A stretch of 64,000 nucleotides of DNA from Flammula alnicola (taxonomy: Eukaryota > Basidiomycota > Agaricomycetes > Agaricales > Strophariaceae), in assembly GCA_015499995.1 (NCBI GenBank), contig JADNRV010000212.1, positions 18,875 through 82,874 on the forward strand, given 5' to 3'. Below the pieces are notes generated by a model. That model made no database searches. It was not told the DNA's origin and saw only the letters and a list, made by a program, of their open reading frames with translations. The position numbers and the translations under genes were made by a program. Positions 11,501 through 22,403 of the stretch are shown here, one piece after another. Each line of letters begins with the position of its first letter. The first letter of the stretch is position 1.

Positions 11501-13510
11501 TGAAGATCGGTACCTTGCAGGTGGACGGGACGCCAACAAAGTATTAAATGATTACTTTAGGCTCACGAAACAGGTTGCTCCAGGAGACGTTGATTGGGGC
11601 GCTTATTTTTCCGACGGCAGATGTGATCATCTTCGCCCAGAAGGAGATTATGTTGGATCTCGAGCTGCAGATCAGGATCCGGACGACGACGATTCTGAAG
11701 AGCTGCTCGGCGGCGCCTTGATAGATATCGCCAGGCTCGCTCAGGCTGGTCGTCCAAATGGAACGGAATGGGATCCGACAAACTTCGCTGATGCACGAGA
11801 TGAGTTGTATGTGGACGATGAACTATTGGAAACTGAAACAGAAGATAAATCAACTGATCAAGTTGCAAATTCGGAACCGAATGCTCTCCCGGCTGGACTA
11901 CAAGTCAACGACTCGCTCAATTTTGAACCAGACATACTAAATCCTTCCGCGACGACACGGCGAAGTACACCCTATCTACTCGTGGGGACAAAAAAGCGTC
12001 ACATAGACGCGCTTATGGCAGAAAGACTTGTCTCCGAGAGGGCACGGAAATCGACGATCCGAACACTTCGTGCGCAGGGAGTCACTATTGACGAAACCAT
12101 ACAGCGCCGCCGTGGCCAAAATTTGAATAGCCCTGAGAGCAATGCAGAAGGGATAGATATGGTAAAATGCGGCGATCTTGGAGGGTTTCTAGTTCGACTG
12201 GCTGATAAAGTCTGCCTTGCAGTTGGAGAGATTTTAAATTTCCGGCAAGGAACTTCCGGAAACAATCTAAAGGCTGTAAATATTGACGACCTCGAAACCG
12301 AGACTGGACCCAAGGTCACCTCAGTCGCAATTCAGGTTCTAGACCTTTCTGCTGTCCCGCAAACGGATGGGATGACAGACTTTACTTGGCAATGGACAAA
12401 GAACTATGTACAGACCTTAAACACCAAAGATGGGATAACGAATCAGAGGCATTACATGGTCCGTATTTCGGGAAAGAACTTCTACCCACTAGGGCCAGAT
12501 GTCAAGGTCGATGACGAGGACACGCCCGTGTGGTCGCTCGCAAATTCGGACCTGAAGACAACGCTGGATGATGCTTGGGCTTCGCTAAATCCTGATGCGG
12601 ACGAAATCATTACCAACATCGATTCTTTACCAGAAATTCTCGGGACAGACTTACCATATAAAACGAGTGCTGGAATACCCCAACTTTATATCCCCAACCT
12701 CCCAGTACAGCTTACGAAATTAACAGCCAAGGATAAAATCTCATGCCGTCTTTGCGGAGAAGTGCTTCGTCTCAGCCAGATGCGAAATCACGTCGGAGGA
12801 CATATACTTCGGTCGCTTAGGACCAGGGAAATGGAGCAAGAAGACAAAATCGTCGATACAGATGAAATTGATAACGAGGTTAGCATCCTCGAAACAAGTT
12901 TAATATTTGCACACAATCACTCACAAAGCAATTTATATAGCCAATAATCGGGCTAAATCCCTGTGGATGGTGCGGACTCGAAGGCTGCAAGACGCAGATG
13001 GTAAAAAAAGGGAAATCGAAGTCGATCTCATCAAATTGCCCTTACCACTATTCAAAAATGGTATACGCGCATGCCACCGTCTCATCCGAGAGTACGCCTT
13101 GCACAAATGTTCCCCTCAACTGTCCGTTGTGCCCCAAAGGACATAACCAACAGGCAGCAACATTCTGGAAGTATAATCTAATCCATCATATGATGGAGCA
13201 CCACCTTGACGAAGATGAACGACTACCAACATTTCCACTCGAGCTCAGATTTAGCACGCACATAAGTAGGCTTGAGGAAGAAAGAATGGGGGTTGAGCTG
13301 ATTGATACCCAAGAATACAGAAAGAAGTATCACTTACCAGATAGTGACGCACTCGAAGGCCCCATGGATGTGGACCTCGACACCGACAAGAGCTGGGATC
13401 CGACTTCACCGCGGAGAAAGAGAGCCTCTTCAGTTCTTTCTCATGCATCAAGCAGTGCATCGAGGCAGCCTTCTAGTTCGAAGATACAGAAGATTATAGA
13501 GGATGAATAG
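8533..13510 (+). CDS. DUF6589-type transposase-like protein (1,578 aa, five exons)
   Basis: Exons 8533-8842, 8903-8971, 9033-9721, 9780-12878 and 12941-13510 join in frame without a stop. All four introns are 58-62 bp with GT/AG ends. The ATG at 8533 has ACC before it. Visible parts: a Cys2 finger (CDLCGQ...H...C) at about residues 50-75; a core I recognise as the agaricomycete DUF6589 family; a C2H2 finger near 1345 (CRLCGEVLRLSQMRNHVGGH); and a C-terminal Cys/His cluster (NPCGWCGLEGC, CPYHY, CPLCPKG, HHMMEHH). The core holds acidic residues spaced like an RNase-H-fold transposase: D631 in LATDGESSFRAM, D679 in CDPKHIIKRF and E856 in EGTDRLEGIF. Assignment as transposase rests on being the sole gene in a TIR/TSD-bounded element; catalysis is inference. 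Confidence 0.8.
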
Positions 13511-13595
13511 GTAGATATGCGAGTCAGAGTGATTGTCGAACGAGGAATAGTGATATAGAGTGATATAGATTGTGAGATAATGAGTGATGCGAGCA

Positions 13596-13727
13596 ATCTA
13601 TCTAGGCGGTGGATACCTTCCTAATATGGACAGGGACCCCGCATTTGTGGCAGGACCCGAGCGGTTTTGATTTCAAGAAAACAGAGGGAGGTTGGAGTTC
13701 TCGGACTTTGCCGCTGGCACCCCCCTG
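13596..13727 (-). repeat. Right terminal inverted repeat of the DUF6589-type transposon
   Basis: Reverse complement of 8229-8360 with one mismatch. The transposase stop codon (13508-13510) lies 86 bp before it. Confidence 0.9.
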
Positions 13728-13735
13728 GGAAGAGC
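13728..13735. repeat. Right target-site duplication, GGAAGAGC
   Basis: Direct copy of 8221-8228, immediately outside the right TIR and inside the F-box coding sequence. Confidence 0.9.
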
Positions 13736-13899
13736 ATGTGGATCTGCTCGCTGGATTCCGTAAAGGATCGATAGAGGACCGGATCGGTCTCGGAGCGAAG
13801 CAGTTTGGAGGATAAGCATAAAGAGCATAGCGTTGAGGTCGAAGCGATGCGTTCGATAATCGGGCGTATGAGCTCGGTTGGGATGATGGATAGAGCCAT

Positions 13900-15647
13900 G
13901 GTCTCAACTTGGTCTCAACTTGGTGGGACATTCAATCCAGTGTTGTTTGTTTCACAGGCCTTCGTCATACGAACTATTTGCGTATGCTTGTAACAGAATC
14001 CTTCGCCCGCCTTACTTACTACACCGCTGTTTGGCAATCACCTGTCACGGACCTGGAGCCGTGGATGTAACTGGGTGATCCGGCGACCCAGGCCACAGGG
14101 TTTATGTCACCTGGCGGCCACGTCGAATCGGCCCTAATGACAGCCTGTCGCCAGTTAGGGTGGAGACCAGCTGTCAGCCGGACCTGGAGGCCAGGTGTGG
14201 CAATTTCTGAGGGACAGATATAGGTTACTAGGATATTCCCCTTGCCCTTCATTTTCCTTCCTTCTGGCTAGTCACATAAGTAGTTGATAAAACATGATAT
14301 TGCAAGCCTAACTGCTATATGAGGTACCCTAAGCAATATATAACTAATCTAAGAAGGAAGGGAGGAGGCAAGGAAAGGATGAAGGGAAGGGAAGTGTGGC
14401 TAGTAAAACTGAACTGACACCTAGTAGCTACATATTGCTTCGTTCTTTCCATCCAAAACCCCCTCCATCTATCCTCCTTGAATGAATAAGACCTATAAAA
14501 GAATGAACATGTCAGTACACAAGCCCAAAGCCCCTAGAGCCAATCATCCGAGACGCGAGAGCAAGAAAAGCCAGGATTGAGCCCGAGCCTCCAGAGGGAT
14601 TCTAGCCACCAAGGAGAGATATCCCGCAGACGAGAGGTAGCGGCACAGTATATGAATAGAAGAACCAAGAACGAGAGGGACGCGGCACGAAAACGAGAGG
14701 GGATTGTTGGGAGAGGAACGAAAGAAGTAGAAGTTTGAATTGGTCGATGTTGACGTGGAGTGGAGTTAGCTGAGTTTAAACGACTTAACGAGAAATTGAA
14801 ACGACATCATGCACGGACCCATCAACGGCGGCGACGTCCTGAGGCATATCTATGTTTAAATAATGAACGCAAATTGTTTTATAAGATGTAATAAATGTTT
14901 TCCATTCGTTTCCGATGCAAAAAATACCTGAAACTACGCAAATAACGAAATATGCACTATTGGGTACTGTCCAGCTCAACCACGGCATGGCGACCACATT
15001 TCAGCAGCTGTGGGCCAGCTGGAGCGGCAAAGCTGTGCCGACCCTGGCATTGTCAGCTGTCCTTGATGGGAACGGCCCAGGCCGACGCCAGGAATTTCGG
15101 GTTCCTGCCATCAATGTTTTTGCCAAATGGCGGTGTACATGCCCATTTGTGTCTGATCACCACAGCGGATCAGGACATGGCTGTCGCCCAATATGGCTAC
15201 GGCTGTCACCGGATATATGCCGGATGTCCACCCGGTATCAACTACACATGTCAGCTGACTGTCATCTGGAGGGGAGAGACGATCAGTCTTATTCGATCCC
15301 ATCAGGAAGCCCTCAGCTCCTTCTAAGGCCTGGAGAAGAAGATATCCATTAGTTTTCTTGTCACACTCAGTAAAAAGCAAAGTTGTGCAAAGTCGGACAA
15401 AGTCATCAATATTCATAGGAAAGTCGGCCAGAGTCAGTTAAAAGTCATGCATTGACGGATCTCAGATCAACTTTGCCTTGGCATCGCAAACCTAGTCATT
15501 TCGTAGTCGTACATCAATCATACTCCAGTCAGAGAGTTTAGGACTTGCGAAACCTGTCTGTAGCTCACCCACTTTCACATCAAATTCGAACTTAGTGATA
15601 TTTTCGTTTTGGCCGCTGTGAGAAAGTATTCATGTCACGTGAATCTG
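13900..15647. other. Gene-poor intergenic region
   Basis: Upstream region of the split F-box gene. 14030-14210 is rich in CCTGG/GGCC words in both orientations. A purine-rich tract lies at 14350-14390. A minus-strand open stretch (15111-15416) contains the motif LMGSNKTDR, which reappears on the plus strand near 18,490. No complete gene can be supported. Confidence 0.4.
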
Positions 15648-16151
15648 ATGTTCAAATTCGAAACTCGTCTGAAATTACAACTTGTCTTCGCGATTCTTCT
15701 CAACCACTTCGTTGAAGCTCCGTCTCTGCACAAAAGCCTGGCTGGAAGAATCAGTGAGTTCTTTCCTTTAGTTTTATTCTGCGTACCCAGTAAACCCCCT
15801 CTCGTTGCAGGACTTGTGCGAATACCCCAAACACTCAACGTCGAACAGAATGTTTGGATCCATGGAGATTCCGATTCGAGGCGGGTTTTGAACCAAGGTA
15901 TGTCGTGTTCTCTCCTTTTCTTTCCTAACCACCACTGATTCATTTTGCACCCCTCATGTTCTGTTCTTTTGACCATTGCAGATGAAACTGAGTAAGTCCA
16001 GTACCTCCCTGTCATTTGAACCAACCCTCAATTTCATAGAACAGAACCAATTCAAGGATACTGGTTATGGGGTGCAAAGGGGTCAACAGGTTCTTGGCTG
16101 GGTTTTGGGGTCATGATAATTCTATATAGCTTCACCTTAGTACATGTGTAG
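15648..16151 (+). CDS. Possible small four-exon gene with one TM segment (104 aa)
   Basis: Exons 15648-15753, 15811-15897, 15982-15991 and 16040-16151 have GTGAGT/CAG, GTATGT/CAG and GTAAGT/TAG junctions and join in frame to 104 residues. The protein begins MFKFETRLKLQLVFAILLN (signal-anchor-like) and ends with the hydrophobic SWLGFGVMIILYSFTLVHV. The third exon is only 10 nt. All four splice phases agree and the pyrimidine tracts are good. There is no recognised family, and such a model could arise by chance in 500 bp. Confidence 0.3.
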
Positions 16152-17394
16152 TGTCTGACATATAATATATTTGTTTTATGTGCTTTGTGATTGGAATGAC
16201 TAGATATGACTTTTGTATGACTATTTTCGCAATGAAATGACCGTATATTGGGTCCGACTGATGTTTGACTAGTGTGTGACCTGCGTCCGACAATTTACTG
16301 ACTATAGACAACATTGACCTGTTCCCGCAAGTCAAAAACGCGTTCCCCAAAGCAGATAATAATCAGTGAAAGGTAAGTTGTTCTATTTTCGACTATTTCG
16401 TGACCAATTCATAACTAACTACTGACTTCATTTTTTACTGAGTGTCACACCTCGAAGAAAGTCGCCCTAAAGAACCCCTCCGTCGCAGTCCGCTCACTCC
16501 TTCCCGAATGAGGTATTTATATCCGGCCCGCCACTTGCATTCTCACGATACATACCTCACATCTCGACAAGCATCTCGATGTCTGTCGGCGCGCCGCTCA
16601 AGCGCCATAGCTATTTGACCAACTGGGACCTTCGAGACCGCCAAAATCCTGTCGAATGTGGTGCAATTACCAATATAAGGTATATGGGTCGGAAGGTCCA
16701 AGGTCCTTGGGAGAGCAATGCTTATTATGATTAGTCCTACTCCTCGGGGGTCTGAACCTTTCGGAAGTAATATGTATGTAAGTGATATTTCGTCGATAAT
16801 AGCACTGCCAGTGAGCATTTCACTGAAGAGAGTCAAACTCGGTTAGGGTTAAACTATGTAAGCAGCGAGGCGATGATTATGTTAGTCGCTAGCTAGAAAA
16901 CCCATAAATAAAATGTAGGCAAAATGTAGTCTTCAAGAAGACACCTAATAGCCCTCATTGAGCGCTGAGCCCTCATTCCCAGTAGTCGGGTAATCCGAAA
17001 TGAATGTTATCAAGTGGTAGAAGTCAAATTGGAGGAACTGGAAAGGGAAGTTGTGATTATAAGAGAAATGTCGAGGGTCGAAGTTGATAGGTCGGAAACC
17101 GAGCGATACGAGGGCCGAGGCGATGTCGATGTCGAAAACGACTCGGAGAACCAATGAATACGATGCAATGCAATGTGAAACGGTGGGGGTGCGCAAATTG
17201 CTCCCGATATTAGCTGAAGAAACTCGTAGCTGGTAAAGAATTTTATACATATTCCGCTACAAATTTTCCTTTTCAAAGAACAAATAACATAAAGAAATAG
17301 GTGAATCGGCAGAGGTATGAAAGGTACGAACATCGAAAAAGCGAGAGCTGCCATTGAAAGAAATAATAAGCAAGGAAAACATACTATATTAGCA
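16152..17394. other. Intergenic region, no gene seen
   Basis: AT-rich sequence with only short overlapping frames on both strands. No repeats with clear ends were recognised before the MITE at 17403. Confidence 0.4.
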
Positions 17395-17402
17395 CTGAAG
17401 CG

Positions 17403-17787
17403 TAGGGAAGTGCATGGGTCAGGCATACCCACATGGGTCATGGGTATGGGTGCCCATGGGTATGGGTGTGGGTCAGCTCTGCGATACCCATGACCCATCA
17501 TAACCCATGGCCCCAAACCGCATTTTTGACAATATTTTTCATTATTGAAGACATGTAGAGGGATGGAAGTGGTGGTTGACTCAGAAGATCAATTTAACCC
17601 ACTGACAAACTGTTGGTCACACATTTCAGCAAACACTGAGATGTGAATGTCCTGTAATTTCAGCACTGACCCATCGACACCCAAGCACCCATAGACAAAA
17701 AACCCATGGGTGCATGGGTATGGGTTGGCGTGGGTGTGGGTGTGGGTCACTGAAAAAATACCCATGGGTGACCCATGCTATTCCCTA
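17403..17787. mobile_element. hAT-like MITE, 385 bp
   Basis: Ends TAGGGAAGTGCATGGGTCA (left) and, on the other strand, TAGGGAATAGCATGGGTCA (right), flanked by an 8-bp direct repeat CTGAAGCG at 17395-17402 and 17788-17795. The interior is full of CCCATGGGTATGGG words in both orientations and has no coding capacity. The 8-bp target duplication and TAGGG end fit a non-autonomous hAT element. Confidence 0.8.
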
Positions 17788-17795
17788 CTGAAGCG

Positions 17796-19900
17796 TGCTT
17801 GTTGCCAAGAAAGTGATTAGCGCCGTGGAAAGGGATGAATCTCTGACTAGCTGCTCATCGTAATCTCGAGGTCATAAGCTTGATGCTTTTGAATTGAACA
17901 TCGTGCCATAGCCTTGAAATGGACCGATTCCATGCGTAAGCAGAGCACAAGCTCTATTGGCTTTACATCACCTCCTCGGAACTGCATTTCTGTCACGAAA
18001 AGCTATGTTTAAATTATAGTACTTTACAGTATCTATCCTTCTATCTATCTTGTTCCGAGTCGCCGAATTTCCATAACACTTTGCTTAAGTTAGTACGCAC
18101 TTTACACCAACTTTACACAAGGAGATTTACTCTCATAGTATTTTTGCCATCCAATACAACATGCTTTGCATACACTATGTAGCCTGCATACTAATTAGTA
18201 ACAATGGGACTGAAGATGGCACGGGAGGTTACTAGTAGGATATAGGAGTCGCAAGAATCCTTTACTACCGAATTTGGCAAGCGCGCCGCCACCAGTCGGC
18301 CCATATACAACGTGCCGTACGTGCCGTTCATGCCGTCCAGTTTCGTTGGGTGAGGAGCCGGAGCATGGTGACAGCCATGGCAGTACTTAAATCGAAGTAT
18401 TATTCAATCCGGAGGTGGTTTATTGTGAGGGGGATTCGGTCTGTGACTAGTGGCTACTTCCGCTGCTTCCCTGTCGTTCATTTGATGGGATCGAATAAGA
18501 CTGATCGTCAGTGGCCTCTGTCATCTGAGAGGGATGTCCTGAGGATATCAGGCTGCGAGGTCCACTCGACGTCGATTTCTGGATGTCAAAGAGTCAATAT
18601 TTTGAGAGCTCATTGATAACAATGTAGTCATTTGTTGACATATACAAGGGCCTCCAGAAACTCATTTTTCTGCTCTATTTCTCTTCTGAATTGAACAAAA
18701 ATTCGAAAACAAGAATGAAATTATGATAATGTAGAATTCGAAGCAATGTATAGAATACATAGATGTCCACTATGCAGACAACGAGGAAATCATATGGGAA
18801 ACGATAGATTTGACGTCGCAGACAACAAGGATACAGCAACCTCCACGACACAACCTCTCAGGCACGACACAACCTCATTGCCCTACGGCACCCTCATCCC
18901 AAACCTTCCAGCTCTGTCTTATCCTTCACAAATGTGTGGGTGCGCATAACGGGCTCCATGAGCTAGCCACCGGGGAAATGCGAGTCTAGGATTAGCGAGT
19001 TGAATTCACGGGTTCAGAGAAACATACATACCAAACACAGAGCTCTGACCAGCGAACTAGAGGGGAGATGGGAATACATGTGGAACCTAAAAGAATGGAG
19101 AGTCAATATGATGTAGCGAAGAAGAGGATAAAAGAAAAGGCCGCAAGCGCAAGAGACGACAGAGTCAGGCCTTGACTCTGTCGCCTCTCGTATTGCGGGG
19201 CAGAAAAGGATGTCAATGAGATTACTTACTTACTATGAGGGGGCGAGCTTAGCATCAGTCGTATGTCGAAGCCATGGAAGAGGAATCAAGAGGAGAGTCA
19301 GCGTTCGTCGATGTGGGCAGGATGTGGGCAAGTGAGAACAAAAACTTGAACATGGTGTCGTGTATTTGGTTTGAGCTGAGTTTGAATGAACTTGTCGAAA
19401 TTTCGACAACTGTCAATCTGTCTGCACTGACCGCACCGCGATGATGCCAGCTGCGGGTATGTGAGCGTGAAATATAGTCAAGAAATATGTAAATAAGTTT
19501 ACTTCTATGCAGGAATAAGAATTTTCTATTTCTACACTATGGCGGGATAGAAATGCGCCAACAACATTATTTTGGGTGGTGGCATTTCCGGGAGATCCAA
19601 GAAAAGACAGCCTGCCGAGAGCCAACTGGATATCCCTGGGATGTCAGGTCGGGCTTTCAAGGAGATCCGCTGCCGAATATCAGGGCAGGCTTGGTCTGAT
19701 ATCCGCGTCACGCAGGCCGTGGGTCCCAAAAAGTGATCAACCCCTTGATGCCACGGTGATGGCTGACTCAAATGGGCGTGTAAGTACTCAGTCCCAGACG
19801 ACCACGGGTCCAGCGTCGATTTTTTTGCAGGGGTAAATTTTTGCAAGTTAGCCATCATACGAAGCTCCATCAAAACAATTTCCTCTTCTGTTTCTTCGAA
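17796..19900. other. Intergenic region with dispersed repeat fragments
   Basis: Contains a second copy of the GATGGGATCGAATAAGACTG fragment at about 18484-18511 (the first is inverted near 15282-15306). A perfect 11-bp-arm hairpin (CGACAGAGTCA...TGACTCTGTCG) lies near 19157-19183. A CC(A/T)GG-rich patch sits at 19580-19800, similar in style to 14040-14210. These look like remnants of non-autonomous elements. No gene is supported. Confidence 0.35.
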
Positions 19901-19928
19901 GCAAAAGTACTCAAGTAGTTAAATCTCG

Positions 19929-20810
19929 TCTTCAAGTTCGTTTCCTCGACACCCACCTCCTCTCTGCCTCGTCGCCAGAGGACTATCCAGAAATCGTCAA
20001 ATCTGGAATCGATGACTCGGAAGAGGGACAGCATCACAAATCACCCAAAATCACTGGTCCGTGCGGAGTGGCCACCCTTCTTTACCGTGTCGGCCATCCA
20101 CAGCTCCTAGAATGCCTCCTCGACATTACTGGGACCGAGGAGTTTGATCTGCGCCTTTGTACAGGCCAAAAAATATCTGAGCGATGCTTATGTTCAGCGA
20201 CGTGGGTGTAACATCGAGGTGGGTGGCCTGAGTTTCTCTCTAAACTACTTACTGATATCTGTCCATGTTCGCAGGTCGGTATCATATCTTGTTAGAGCCT
20301 GCTGGCTCCCCTACCGGGTTGGAAAATGGATCCCTCTCTCCACTTCTGATATGGGCTCTGAATGGGGTGCCTCCGACGTATGGGTCCGCAAACAAGGCGA
20401 AGCGATAGCCAAGGCCATCTGGTACCACAAGCATTTCAATCACAATATCAAGGTTAGTAGGAGCGGAACGACGGATGCAGAGAAAGCAGATCTTGAAGCG
20501 TGGTTGAAGGGAGGTCGGACCGCATTGCCGAGGGAAACAGGGTGGAGAAAGAGGAGTACGACGCGCGGATGGCTAAGCATGGCGATTTGCATTATCGACT
20601 TGGGGAGGAGATGGGAATGGTCGCCTATTATAAATCTCGGATGGTGTCGGGGATTGCGGAGAGGAGAAGTCGAAGTTCACTTGCACGAACTGTAAGATTG
20701 CTCATAAGTCACTCCCTCCTTTGCTTGGCGTCCATCATTATCGTGTTGACGTCTGTACAGGATATTGTAGCGCAGCTTGTCAGAAAGAAGATTACAAGGT
20801 GAGCCGATTT
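19929..20810 (+). pseudogene. Damaged ankyrin-repeat / MYND-finger gene
   Basis: An upstream segment reads like an ankyrin repeat (GVATLLYRVGHPQLLECLLDI). A downstream segment reads EKEEYDARMAKHGDLHYRLG followed by a MYND-type zinc finger: FTCTNCKIAH, then after a probable intron ending CAG at about 20760, GYCSAACQKEDYK. Ankyrin plus MYND proteins are common in Agaricomycetes and act in protein-protein contacts. The segments are spread over three frames and at least two breaks (about 20395 and 20505) cannot be explained by introns. It is either a decayed copy or affected by base-loss errors. Exact ends are not known. Confidence 0.4.
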
Positions 20811-22403
20811 GTCTCCTAATTTTAAATTTCCTACGCCTTAGCCCAGCCATGGCCGGCACTTCCTCAATTTGCACGGGCATGATGAAATACACGTTAACCT
20901 TCACACCAACGTAGCAAGGTCCCGAATATGTTTCGAACGCGAGAATTACCGCTACTTTATTCCTCTCAGCATGACGTGTCCACGACGCGACAATTTAACC
21001 TGTGCTACTAGTCTGGGTACCTCTCAAAATGACGTTCTAGAGGCTGGCCCGGTGGAGCCTGGAATCCAACCGTGCTCCAGACTTGACGACTTTGACGACA
21101 CAAGGGATCATAAGTCTGTTCCTCTCATAACGGGTTTTCCAGCTCCCGGAGGCGCACTCGAGGCAAAGAAAAGGCCTTTCGAATCAGGGAGCCTGATACC
21201 CCCTAATTGCCTGCCGAGCCAATGAAAACACCAACAACAATATTTCTCGCTAACTGCGATAACTTTATCGTTCATCGCCTACCCAAGTGTTCCCATAGTT
21301 CGTGTATACGGTCATCAGACACGCTGGGAAAAATACAAGACAAGCAACGTACCGGCCCCATGATCCGCTCCAGCAATCCGTCGTTCTGAATCTGAACATC
21401 GTATTTGACGAGATCGGAGCCAGGTGCGTGGACGGTCTTGCGTCGAGACTACCCTCATTCTATCCTCGACAAGGTACAACCGCGATGGGACAAATCCAGG
21501 TCGACCGATGCACCGTCTTCCAACAAGCTCGTATCCGTCTTTCCTGGGAGTCCAATCTCGCATTCTCTCATCAATGTCCATGTTCCAGCACCGTTTGTCC
21601 TCAGACAAACATTCTGAAAGTTTTGGGAAGCCACGACCAACGACGAAAGAGCAGAAATCATGAAGAATTTGCAGATCCTTGCCTTGGGCTATAGCTTGCT
21701 AAAACAGCCCAAAAATCTGAGATATGGTCCTTAAGACCGGTTTTACTGTAAACCAGTTAGCACCTGCTCAAATGACGCGTCTAATATCACTACCTCTTCA
21801 ACCTTTAAAGCCAAAGGAGAAAACGACATGCAAGGAGTGACGCTCCCGTTCACAGCGACGACCTCGTCGCCGCCAGGAAATGGCGAGGTGACGCAAAAAC
21901 GAGGTGATTTAGTTACAATCGCGCGTAGGCGAACGTTGTTGACCCATATTCAGGAGCATAGTTGTAAGCGTGTGCACGCGCTGCTCAATACTGCTGAATT
22001 GATTTATGACAGTGTCGTGTGCCCGAATTGAGTATCGGAGACTCGGATTGTCGGAGAATCGGAGAATCTTGAAAACGGCCTTCCGAGACGACGGAACATG
22101 CTATTTTTAAAACCTCCCTCTTTGTTCTCATACCACGCTACAACCACGCCCTCGCAAGACATGCAACTTAACAGCGTATGATTCACATAATAATCCCTTG
22201 CCCTATTGATACGACTTCATTCCGGCGATTTTTACATGTGAAATGGTGTAATTATTCGCCGTCCGGGCCCAGATTGTTCGAAGAGACGGATATCTAGTCG
22301 CCTAAAGCAGACCTATGTTACTGTAGTAAACAGGTGACAATCGATTTGTAAGTTACATAAAAGGTTGCGCTTTGAAAATTTTACTAGTATTTACCCCCTC
22401 ACC
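20811..22403. other. Intergenic region with a weak minus-strand secreted-protein candidate
   Basis: On the minus strand from 21661 a frame reads MISALSSLVVASQNFQNVCL, then CEIGLPGKTD and DLDLSHRGCTLSR. This has the look of a small secreted, cysteine-containing domain, but the frame is lost near 21455. The rest of the region shows only overlapping short frames. 22000-22400 is the upstream region of the MATE gene. Confidence 0.25.

Larger units (their letters stand above)
8229..13727 (+). mobile_element. Complete 5,499-bp DNA transposon with 132-bp TIRs and 8-bp TSD
   Basis: The element starts CAGGGGGGTGCC at 8229 and ends with its reverse complement at 13727. The inverted repeats are 8229-8360 and 13596-13727, 132 bp each with a single mismatch (8274 against 13682). 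They are flanked by the direct repeat GGAAGAGC. The only gene inside is a five-exon open transposase-like gene. An 8-bp duplication and a CAGGG end are typical of hAT and of KDZ/Zisupton elements. The long TIRs and the protein are not classical hAT. The near-identical TIRs and open gene indicate a young, possibly still mobile, autonomous element. Confidence 0.9.
7226..13899 (-). pseudogene. F-box protein gene split by a 5.5-kb transposon
   Basis: The minus-strand gene starts at 13899 (MALSIIPTELIRPIIERIAS, F-box helices; SETDPVLYRSF). Its first exon part (13736-13899) ends at the transposon target site. The rest continues at 8228-7592 and, after a 78-bp GTGAGC/TAG intron (7514-7591), at 7513-7226. 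These pieces total 1,089 nt. With the element and one copy of the GGAAGAGC target duplication removed, they form a continuous 362-residue frame with no other lesion. The C-terminal part has leucine-rich motifs (SLRSLEYLELFDANIE, IPHLRVLVISSYY, CPDLKRVDIFLEF). It would have been an SCF substrate receptor. The insertion falls just after residue 54. The lack of any other damage suggests the insertion is young. Confidence 0.85.

Noticed and set aside
14264..14402. 8-bp direct repeat TGGCTAGT flanking 123 bp, as a possible tiny MITE
   Set aside because: The segment between has no convincing inverted ends beyond CAC; likely coincidence in a low-complexity region.
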